A stretch of DNA of 64,000 bases, taken from NCBI RefSeq assembly GCF_047663525.1, contig NC_092590.1, positions 18,474,001 to 18,538,000 of the forward strand. Direction: 5' to 3'. The DNA comes from Anas platyrhynchos (Eukaryota; Chordata; Aves; Anseriformes; Anatidae). The notes under the pieces were generated by a model. The model made no database searches, had not been told where the DNA came from, and was given only the letters and a program-made list of their open reading frames with translations. A program made the position numbers and the translations under genes. The stretch's first letter is position 1, and every line of letters begins with the position of its first letter. This document shows, in pieces, positions 51,392-61,900 of this stretch.

Positions 51392-53034
51392 TCAATCCAG
51401 TCCTGCCTTCAAACTCTTGGCAGGTCATCAACACCGCCTTCACCCAGCCTCTGCCCTGAACTGCCTCACCCTGCACAGGTGTGGGTTAAAACCCAGACGT
51501 CCTCCCATGCACAGGTATTTTACCTACAGCACTGTCACAGTATCATTCCAGTATGAGACGCTTTCAGAATAAATGCAACTGCATCTTCTCTGGCATTGTT
51601 CCACCAAATGCAATCCAAGGGAGCACAGCACATTGCAAAAGACTGCCCACGGCTCATTTGACACCAGATGACAGCTGCAGGCTGTGTTTTGGGGGTCTGG
51701 GACTACACTCCCACTCCCAAACCAGGAATGATGCTCTTTGGTCTTGGCTTGTTTCGATTGCTCTATAAGATCCAGAGGAAACAAAGCAGCATCCAGAATG
51801 CTTTAAAGTAAAACCTTATATTCAAATCCTACAAGGGCCACACATCCCACTGCAGATTTAGCCACAACCAAGTGTCACCTCTTGACAGAAGAAATGACAA
51901 TCCCAGGGGGTCATTTCACATGAAAACCTGCTTCTTTTTAGGTCAGTAAGAACCCAGATGGATTTTGGAGAGGTGACAAGGCAGACAGCCTGGCTGTGTG
52001 TGAGGACCCTCCTGCCCCAAGAGGATTGTGTGGCTGCAGGCTACCCCACAAAGACTACGGCTGCAGGTAGGCCAGAGGAAAATCTGCTCTTGGATTCATT
52101 ACAGGGTAAATTCAGTACATCCAAACACACTATAATCCCATACAACATTAAGTTTCTGTTGGCATGCCATGGCTTTCTCTCAGGTAGAGTGCCTTACGTG
52201 GTAACATTGAGAGCTGTCATATTCTCTTGTGCTTTTAAAAGCTGAACCTGCATTTTCCACATTCTGGCTCTGTCCTCCTGACCAGGTCCAAAATGCCAGG
52301 TCAGTACATTTCTAAGTGAATGAAAATTACACTAGTGTTTTTAGGACACTTTTAAAACCAAGTGTTTTACTGAGCAGCAGCAGAAGCTTAATTAAAAACC
52401 AGTTCCCAATGTTTGCAATTTTCCTTTTGGCCACATTAGTAAAAGCAGGCATGATATGAGGCTCGGGGCACTTTTTAGCAGACTTTGTCAGACTAAGTTG
52501 AACATGTAAATCCAACTCAAAAACACAGTGCTGACCTTTCGGACACATTCACGTTGGGACATGAATAACCTGCATTCTCTTTATCCACCCATACGCTTCC
52601 TTCTACCCACAGAACATTTCATTTTAGTGGCAAGTTAAAATTAAATGCCTGCTACTGCCACAATCAGTAGGAAACACTTTGCCTGTGTGGCTGAAAGGAG
52701 AAACAGTTACGTAACGTGTACAGTTGATGTCTCAAATTAGTATTGGTCTGCTCACGATGGCTAAGGGCCACGTGAAGTGCTCACTTCAGACACTGCCGAT
52801 ACAAGGGACTGGCAGCATGCTGCAGTCTTACGTAAGGATCGAACTGCTCAGTGGTTCAAGACACAGCGAATGTACCCAAGCCCTGACGTCTGTCATTTTG
52901 GTTTATCCATTATAATGTAGAGCTTAAAGAATTACCCTGAAAAGGCCCTCAAGCTGAAAAAGCTCTTTGGTCCTGAACTGAAGTTTGTAGCAAAGATTAT
53001 AACACAGCTCAGTAAACACAGAACATTTAGGGTG

Positions 53035-53051
53035 AAAAAAAAAAAAAAAAA
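53035..53051. repeat. A17 homopolymer, intergenic
   Basis: Adenine run with no recognisable retroelement upstream. Confidence 0.8.
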
Positions 53052-55239
53052 GTTCTAAAATTAAGAGCTGAATCCTTACTATATATGGACTACAGATAGG
53101 GAAGCAATTTTATTTTGAAACGTAAAATGTCTCTAAATACTAAACTCTGTAAGTATTCTCTCCATATTCTAGATTAAACTCATCTAGCATCTGATAGTTT
53201 TTTCCAATCAGATAGTTGTCTGTGCATTAAAGTAAAGGATTTAATTTGTGTACGAGCAATGCCTAGAGGATTAACTATGGAAATGTAGTGAAGCATTTAA
53301 GTATAAATATCAGATTTACCCTGTGATCTGTACTATTCTTTACAAAAAACACAACAGAACAAAAAACTGCAGGAACTATGAGGTATCACACAGCAGTCCT
53401 GAGAGCTGCCATAATCATGGAGCTGCAACAGTATATCCCATCAGCTTTGTTACTGCTGGACTGCAGAAAGAGAAATAAATACAGCACTCTGGGGCCTTCC
53501 GTGCTGTTACAGTACTCGCACATATGTAATTCCTGATGCAACTTTTGTACACAGTTGTCTCAGAAATCAGTGATTTGTGCAGAACCTTCTCCAGAAATTT
53601 CAACAGCATATGGGACATGGACACCATCTGCAGAGGGTTCCCAGTACTTTAACTTCTCCATGCAAAATACGCTCTTCCTCTTTTCCAGTCAGCAGCCTCA
53701 CTCAGGCTAAGCTTGTTATCTCCTGCTGAATGCTGAGAGGGTTGTACTTGTACAACTTTGTAATGGGCTCATCTTCCACAGAAAGCGAGGGAAGGCTTGA
53801 ATAACTGCTTGAATAACTTAAAATAACAATTTCAGAATACACTCCAACAGAATATGAAGTCAATTTTACTTGATGACAGATCACAGTGATAAACAGTGTA
53901 TCCCAACACTAAATATTTGTTTTAGTATGAGCTGACTGAACAAAAGAATAGCTAGTTTAAGTTATTTTTAACAATAATCTTTTTAATGGTGAACATTAAA
54001 AGAAATAGTATCTTACAAGGCTGGAAAAGGCTGCTTGGTCAACAAACAGCATGGAAGGGGCATCTTCTTAGTCTCTTTATTTTTCCTTAGTGTAACTGAT
54101 TTCCTCTGGTAAGTAAGATTCACTCAACATCACTACCGAAGAGTGAATAAATGCAAGTTCTATCGTCCTAGGATGATTTTCTTCTTTCCCTCCAGTTCCT
54201 GTTATCAGCAGTGCAGAGATTTTGCTCCCTCGGGCTTGCTGAAGCCCAGAGATTCCTGGAAAACGTCACTGCAGACAGATGCCCAACAAAATGGTGCCCT
54301 CTAAAGGTAACTCGCACACACTGACAAGCTACGGGACACAGCAGTGGGCTGTTTCACTGAACTTGGGAGGCAGGTGTTTCGGGGGTAAAGTGAATAGAAG
54401 ACATATCTCCGTTGAGGAGAATCAGCCTTACCCCTTGTCTAGATCACAAACCTTCAATAAACATCGATCTGCATGAACGAGGAATGCACACAGCATTCAC
54501 TTGACGTGTAAGATTCACTGATCTGCTTATTCAGTGACAATTTACATACAGCATGACAGCTAGCCTAGAAAAAGAAGCGTTTGAGAGGAATTACAGTAAT
54601 TAATTTTTGCACCGGTAAAGTTTTCTCATTTAAAGAAGGTTTTAAAGAGAAACCTGAAGTTTAGGATATGAAAAATCTTGAAGGTGAAACACTTTGGTAC
54701 CACTAAATGAATAGACGTTACTTGGAAAATAAGTATATGATTCGCCTTGAAAATTAAGAATAAAAAATTGAATGCTATTGCCAAGAGATCATCTTTTAAT
54801 ATTTTAATGGTGTTTAATAGTCTATAAGAGTCTCTGAAAGAGTTTATTGCATGAAATAGTTTATAAAAGCAGCAGCTGCCAACAATGAGATGACTTAGAA
54901 TAGGTTGTTTACAGTTTCAAAACACTGATAAGAAATGTTCAAGGCTTCTGAGATATTCATGGGTTGGCAGTACTACACGGTGAAAGACTTCTATTGAAAT
55001 CCTGAGACACTTGGATTGATAGCTCGTGACGGCTCGATAACACAACGCTTGAGGATGCCAAGACTGGAAGTAGAGGATGCAGGACAGCAGAGGACCATCC
55101 ATCACTGCCTCCCTGACCACACGACAGGAAGGTTTGGCACCTTGTCTTCCCAACAAACTGCCCAGAGCCCCTGCACCTCAGCCTCCACACTTTTTTCGTT
55201 CCCTTGGCTAATCTGTCACCTTGCTGCTCTCTTCCACAA

Positions 55240-55312
55240 AAAGATTAAGCTTAGAAGGGACCCATGGAGGCCACCTGCTCCAACCACTGCGCTCAGGAAG
55301 AGGCAAGGAGCA
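55240..55312 (-). mobile_element. Short antisense CR1 3'-end fragment
   Basis: The plus strand reads ttagaagggacccatggagg, then ccacctgctccaaccactgc, then gctcagga. This matches the antisense CR1 3' UTR (ttggaagggacctctggag, atcatctagtccaacccct, gctca). About 70 bp, diverged, directly upstream of the GRSF1 CpG island. Confidence 0.55.
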
Positions 55313-55369
55313 CACGTACCCATCTTTTTTTTGTTGTTTTCCCTTCCTAACATACATTTGCTAAGGACA

Positions 55370-55910
55370 CCCCCACACTCACGGTGCCCCCCCCCCTCCC
55401 CTCACGCCACCGAGCGGGTCCCGGCTCCCGCCCCGCGCTGCCGGCGCCTCCTGGGTAGTGAAGGCGGAGCCCCCCCGGCCGTCGCCCCGCCTGCCCATGG
55501 CCGCCACCGCAGTCGCCCGCCGCGGGCTGGCCGCGGTGCTGCTGCTTGGCCGCCGCCGCCTCCTGCCCGTCCCATCCCCGTCCCCGTCGCCCTCCCGCCG
55601 CCTCCTCCTCAGCGCCGCCGCCGCCTCCCTCCGGCCGCTCGGCGCCGCCGCCCGCCGCTGCAGCCAGGTAGGGGCGGGCGGGAGCGGGCCTAAAATGGCG
55701 GCGGCCGCGGGTGAAGCGTGAGGCGAATGGGGGGGGGGCGCCAACCGCCAGGGCTGCCAAGGGGAGCGCGGGTGGCAGGCGCTCGCCTTTCCCTTTCTCC
55801 TTTATTATTTTTAAAAAAGGTGTTTTTGGGGTCAGGTTGTAGGCTCGCCGTCCCAGGAGCGTCAGCTGTCGGAGCAGGACGCGGAGGCACCCAGGGGAGA
55901 AAATGAGGAG
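55370..55910 (+). promoter_or_regulatory. GRSF1: GRSF1 CpG-island promoter
   Basis: A CpG-dense block starts abruptly at about 55.37 kb and covers exon 1, intron 1 and exon 2. A perfect YY1-type AAAATGGCGGC (55692-55702) sits 24 nt after the exon 1 donor; YY1 sites just downstream of starts are common in housekeeping and nuclear-encoded mitochondrial genes. No TATA box is seen. Confidence 0.75.
55497..55667 (+). CDS. GRSF1: GRSF1 coding exon 1
   Basis: 57 codons, MAATAVARRG to RRCSQ, all low-complexity and free of Asp and Glu, typical of a mitochondrial presequence. The donor is cag|gtaggg. The start context cccATGg has a good +4 but no -3 purine. Confidence 0.85.
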
Positions 55911-58900
55911 GCCGTTTTTCTCGTCAGGGCGCAGGGGTTCCCCTTCTCCTGCTCCGAGGAAGACGTGGTTACCTTTTTTGAGGGTAAGGGAGAACATTTA
56001 CCTGGGTAATGGGTCATACAACCTAATGGGTTATACAACCTAATACCTGATCATTAGTGGAAAAAAAACAACTTACAGACCACTGCTCAAAGCAAGATGG
56101 GTTCATCACAGTAACTCACACACATAAAGCCAATGATCAGCTTCCAGGATACTGTTAAGCATCTGGTCGTCTCCCAGCAAAGTGTTTCACGTGTAGTTGA
56201 GCACATCTTCCCCTGCTTGCTCTGTGTTTCAGTAATAAAGTTACACTGATCCGCGTTTAAACACTTTACTGGAATACCATTATGGTTGGTTTCCATTCCC
56301 TCCCCCCTTCTTTTTGATCAAAAAATGATGCTTACTGGGGGAAACTTCAGAGCCGCTTGCCAATGCTGATGAGCACGCTTTTGGTCAGCTTTGTGAGGCA
56401 GATCCTCCCATACTGTAATGTTAAGATGCATCTCTTCAGCGTAAGTTAAGTGATCAAGTTTTTAAGGGGTTTAATAACCTGCTGAACTAAGCTTAGTCTC
56501 TTTGAACTCCGAGAGAAAGGAACGTAGAACAGGCAGAGCATAAATGATTGAAAGGTGCTATAGCATTTGTTCAAGATTTCAAATACCTCAAAAACAAATT
56601 TTACCAGCAATACGAGGATATTTATTACCCAGTTATACAGCTGTGGATGCCATGGGATGCCAAATCTCCTTCTCAGCGAGAAGCATTGTGTGTTAAAGCT
56701 AGTGGTAGAAATGAGAGTTTCCTAACCTGTGCTTCAAGACAGGCGAATGGCTCCATACAGAATTTGCTGTTTTAGTCTGGAATCAAAAGACCCCCCATGG
56801 TTGATACAGTTGCGTATGTTTCTGTATCACATGTTCCCTGATTTCTAGGCTGTAGAATTCGGAACGGTGAGAACGGCATACACTTCCTCTTAAACAGGGA
56901 TGGGAGACGCAGGGGAGATGCCTTGATTGAGTTGGAGTCAAAAGCAGATGTCCAGAAAGCCTTGGAAAAGAACCTGAGATACATGGGCCCACGCTATGTG
57001 AAAGGTGAGTTGGAAACAGAGGTAGAATTGAAGGAAACACAGTAGAGTGGATAAGAACTGCTTGAATACCAAGACAGGCTTGTGCCGGGGAGACAATCAG
57101 GGACAAAACTAGTGAAAAAAAGTGCCATGAAGTCAAAGCTTCCTGGGCTGGGCAGAGAAAAGCAAAGCACCTTGTGACATGAGGGGCCACACTGGGGGGA
57201 CCTTTGATTGCATGGGGGGGAATGGGAATGAAGGTGCATGCATGGAGGGAAATGCTGCTTTAGAAGAAGGTGCCTGCAGAGTGCTACCTTCTGTAAACCA
57301 TGAAGGAAAACGTGTTTTTTGCCTATATTCCTTGCAGTTTTTGAAGTACATGATAGAGATGTAGAGGGCTTACTTCAGAGTCTGCAGAATGAGACGCAAG
57401 CCATCAGCGATGGAGTCGTACTACTCAGAGGCCTCCCGTTCACCTCCACTGAGGATGACATTGCAGAGTTTTTCTCAGGTAACTCAAAATAGTTTTTACT
57501 CTTGTTTATAAGGTATTATGTGCTCCAAGTTCATGCTCAGCTAGACAGTCATTCCCCTAAAGGAGAGCTACAAGAGCCACATGCAGCCATGAACACCTTA
57601 GCAGCGTAACAGGTTGCTATCCCCCTGCAGTTAGAAGGCAACTAAAGCTTTATTGAACAGCCTTCAAGATTATCAATTACCTTTGACTTTCTGCAGGTCT
57701 AACCTAGCTTTGGGACTTGCAGCACTAAATTTTAGGGGAAAAATAAGTAAAGGTAGTAATCTAGGTTCAATTTACTTCTCTTGAACTGCTACCAGCACGT
57801 AATTTGCCATAGAGGAAGAAGCATGCCTGTATTACAGATAAAGTACAAATGAGTGCAGCATGGGGCCTTTCAGCAGTATAATCGTAATAGAACACGCATG
57901 TCAATGTTTAGAACTCAGCTAATTTTTTTTGTTTGTTTCAAATAATGGCTTGTTTGTGGTTGTGAATAGTTACTACACAATTTCTCAGCCAGTCAGCTAC
58001 TGGACAGGATGTTTCCCCCCTGCCCTCAGGGCTGGAGCAGGCCAGGTGGCTGCTACATACACTTACTAGGAAAGTAGGAAAGAAGCCGTCCTGCTGTTTG
58101 CAGAGTTTACTTTTTTAGAAAAAAGATTAGACTGTAGAGTAAACCAAAAACACTTGTTCTCATGTTTCTGCCACCCCAGGTAAGCATGCACGCAGTTCTC
58201 CAGCATTAAGGCTCATGATAGTCAACATGATGCCAAAAGCAAGGGCTGCTGATAGTAGATTTCTGAACTGATCGCCAGCAGTTAAATAATGTTTATAATC
58301 AATCTAGCACAGAGCTATCACAATGAGGTACCTAGGAAAGCATTTTGAAGTTGCTGTTTCTTTGAGAGCTGTTGAGACCATTCCAGAAGGTCAAAAAAAA
58401 AAACCAAAAAAAAAACAATAGAAGATTACAAAAGCAACCACAAATGTTGGCTTTCAAAAGTTCACAGGTGTAGGAACCCAGCCCAGTATGCACTGGTATA
58501 ATCACTGATTAAGGTAGGACTTGCAGCTCTTGGTCTATATTGTGTCAGATACAACAAAATAATGGTTTACAGGCTCCCCAGAAAGATACTATGCACTTAA
58601 AAAAAAAAAAAAAAAAGGTTAAGTAAACTAGATTTTAGCTGGATTTTAAATAGAGAGGAAAAACAACCTGAATTAGAGAATATTTCAAGAGCATTTGTGC
58701 TCTGGACCTCCTTCTGTGTAGAATTTCCATTCATTTGTTGTTTTTGGAGTTACTTGAAGCCTGAAGTGGATTTGTTATTAGCAATTAAGGCTTCTGTGAA
58801 ATGTAGCACAAGTCCTATAAACCAGAGGTTTTTTTTTTTAAAAAAAAAAAGTTAACAATACAGGTATACTTAGGCCAATATGGCCAGTTGTTGCAGGACT

Positions 58901-61900
58901 AGGGGCTACTGGATTAATTTGTCAAAAAACAGGAGTGAAAGGGAAGGGGTGTCCTTGAGCACAAGTTCCTAACACTGTAAATACTTCTTTCCCTCCTTTA
59001 GGTTTGAGGATAACTGACATAGCTTTTGTTTACCGTGGAGAAAGAAAATCTGGAGAAGCTTACGTGCAGTTTGCAGCTCCTGAAATGGCAGCTAGAGCCC
59101 TCTTAAAGCATAAGGAATACATGGGGAGTAGGTAGGTGCTTTGCTGTAGTTAACGGAGTAGAACAACTTGGTATGAAGCATGTGGCGTGACTTACAGCTT
59201 GCCCCTTAGCTTAAGGTACCACACTCATAGCTTTATTGAGGCACACGTAGAACCCAGTTTCTAGGATTCAAATTCCAGAAGGAATCGCAGTAAAATCTTG
59301 CTTAGAGTGTCAGACTGTTACTTTATGGCTTAGAACAAGTCCTTTTTTAATAGTGCCTTCTGAAGGACTCTGTTTCCTAAGCATTACCCCCTCCAGGGAG
59401 GTTTTCTGAGGAGCCTTGACAAAGATGGAGATGAGAACAGAAAGCTTTGTGCACTGTAGAACCACATTCAGCACTTACAGCTTAAGCAGATTTGGGGCTC
59501 TGTCAAAGAAAGAGTTATTCTGAAGTTCTCCTGAAGCCAGCCTCACCCTGCCCCAAACTGGGTGCTACCAGGTAGATCCCTCCTGCCCAGTCACAAGCGC
59601 ACGGGGATCCTGCGCCTCCTACCAGGTTTGCTGTTGCCAAGGCTTCTGCAGTGGGGCCTGCAGCACAGGCAGCCCTTCCCTTCCAGCCAGCACTAAGCAC
59701 AGTCAGTGTTTCCATGTGGATAGCACATCACACAGAGCACAACAACTCACCGCACCTCTGGCTTGAACCCATTGCTGCAGCCGACTGTGGTCAGGTACCA
59801 GCCTCCTTGGTGACAGCATTTGCCTGGGCTGTTCTCCTTCCTCAGGACTTCGCATTTAAGTGTGTTTCTCCAGCATGCTGAGGCCCCAGGCTATGTTCTT
59901 CCCACCTGAGAGCTTCCCTTGCCTTAAGCAGAAGTATTTATAGCTTTTTTTCCCCATTATCCCAAAGTATATTAAAAAAAAACACTCGTTTTTATGCTGG
60001 TTGGCTTTTAGAGTGCTCTCTGATAACTCCCTGATTTATTTTTCTGAATGCCAGATTGCAAGAAACCTCTCCCACCCTTTCCTTCTCACATACCCTAGGA
60101 AGGGCTTCCTTCCCTTCTATTCCTTTACTTCCTGTTTCAAGACTTCTTCCTTGTGTTTGTCCCCCCACCCATATTAATAGCAAACAGCTGCTCTGCAGGT
60201 GTGCTCAATAATTCCATAGGGGTGGCAGCTCCACACAATTCCCTACCCTCCAGGAGGGATTAATTAATTCCCAGCTTGCCATTAGGGGTTGTTTTAACCT
60301 TTCTTTCTGCATGACTAGCCAAGGAACTGAGTAGTTTCCAAACCTGCTGCCAATTAGCTCTGGTTCTTCCTGGGTCATTACTTTTGTCTAGAAAGGGACA
60401 CTGCTGAGCCTGGGCATGTGGATGCTGAGCTGTAAGCGCTGCCTGGCTGTACATGGGGTGATGTCTCTTCCTGAGGCTGCTCCTTAGGCAGGGAGGAAGG
60501 CTGCCTCACTTGGATGTGCGCGTTCTCTTCTCCATCACATTGTTTCTGCCATGCTCTGGGAGCCACCTGCTTGGGTGCTGGGAGCTAAAACTGCTCAAGG
60601 CCCAGCTGACTGCTGTTGCCAGCTCTGAAATGTCCTCATAGGAGAGTCTGAACAAGGGGCTTGGGGGTGGGTGGCTAGAGATACAAGGTACTATCCTGTT
60701 AATGCTTTTATCTGCTTTGAGGTTGAATTTTTTATAATTTCTTTTTAATTGGGGATTTGGAGGATTTGAGACAAAGCAGTTTGCAGAGGTGTAGTGGGGA
60801 AAACAGCCTCAAAAGGATGCATGCTACTGCTGGAAAAAGATCGTGGTTTTGAGTAAAGCTGTATTTCTGCAGCAAAACATAGCTTTGGCTTGTAAACGTA
60901 GTACTTCTACAAAAATCTTGGGTAAGGCCATGAACTAAAGACTTTGTCCAGAACAAACTGGCTCACAATACTTGGGTTTATACAGGAAGGTGACTCTCAT
61001 TGCCTGTTGAAAAGGGCTTTCATAGACATAACTGGACAATTTAAATGAATTCTTCAAGACCTTTGCTTGCCAGCTAAGCCAGAATTGTAACAGCTTGCAA
61101 AGCTCTCATACTTTGTGAGCACAGCTGAGCTGGGAAAACATCCGGAATTAATGGTACTTTCTGAAATCCTTGTGTTCTTTCTGGTGTGCCAAGGAGTGCC
61201 ATGTAATCTTTTCCTTGTAATTTTAGGTATATAGAAGTATACGTAAGTAGAAAGCAGCAAATGCAAAGGCATGTGCCTTATCACAAGCAGATAGCGACCT
61301 TCCCCAGGCTGCGACGGGAGCTTGAATTGATTTCTGAAGCGAGGAGGTTGAGTGACAGTGGAAGCTCCGATGCCAAGAGACAGAACCAGAACCGTGAGTC
61401 GCACCCTGTGGCGCGTGTGTTGTTTGAGGCCCCTTTGTTTTACCCTCACTGCTGCTGTGGGCACAGCCATGTGAGGAAGGTGATAATTACAAGAGTTAAT
61501 GATGTTTTCCCTTGATTCCCCAGAACTAGGTAATGAAGAAACAGAAAGCTCTGGGCACTGTTCAGAAACTGGGAGCACCTCATCATGGCCACACATTGTC
61601 CACGTGAGGGGTTTTCCTACCGAAACTAGAGCCCAAGACATAATAAAAGTGAGTAGCAGTGGACGTATGCATCAAGTTCAGTTGTAACTACTAATGTAAA
61701 CCTGCCATCAATCTGTCCAGCTGAAATGACTGAAAGTTTTTGCTTTCTCTGTATCAGTCCTCAGTGCTGCGTGGCACTGAGCGTTGGGAAACTTGAACTG
61801 ACATCGAATTGCTGAGGGACACTAAAAGGGTCACAGGCTCCCCCACGTGCCCTGCCTCATGGGTGCAGCGGTGATACCTGGGGAAGGTGACAGCTTGCAG

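Larger units (their letters stand above)
50641..55240. other. Intergenic spacer between MOB1B and GRSF1 (divergent)
   Basis: No coding exon or RNA gene recognised. A21 (51371-51391) and A17 (53035-53051) runs are the only simple repeats of note. The two flanking genes are transcribed away from it, so it may contain shared regulatory sequence, but none can be named. Confidence 0.7.

Noticed and set aside
55016-55997. Open frames of 225 aa (plus) and 216 aa (minus) over the GRSF1 promoter
   Set aside because: They arise from low stop-codon density in the CpG island, overlap the true exons 1 and 2 in other frames, and are Pro/Arg/Ala-rich without motifs.
61054-61641. 195-aa minus-strand open frame
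   Set aside because: It is antisense to GRSF1 exons 6 and 7 and shows no family signature.
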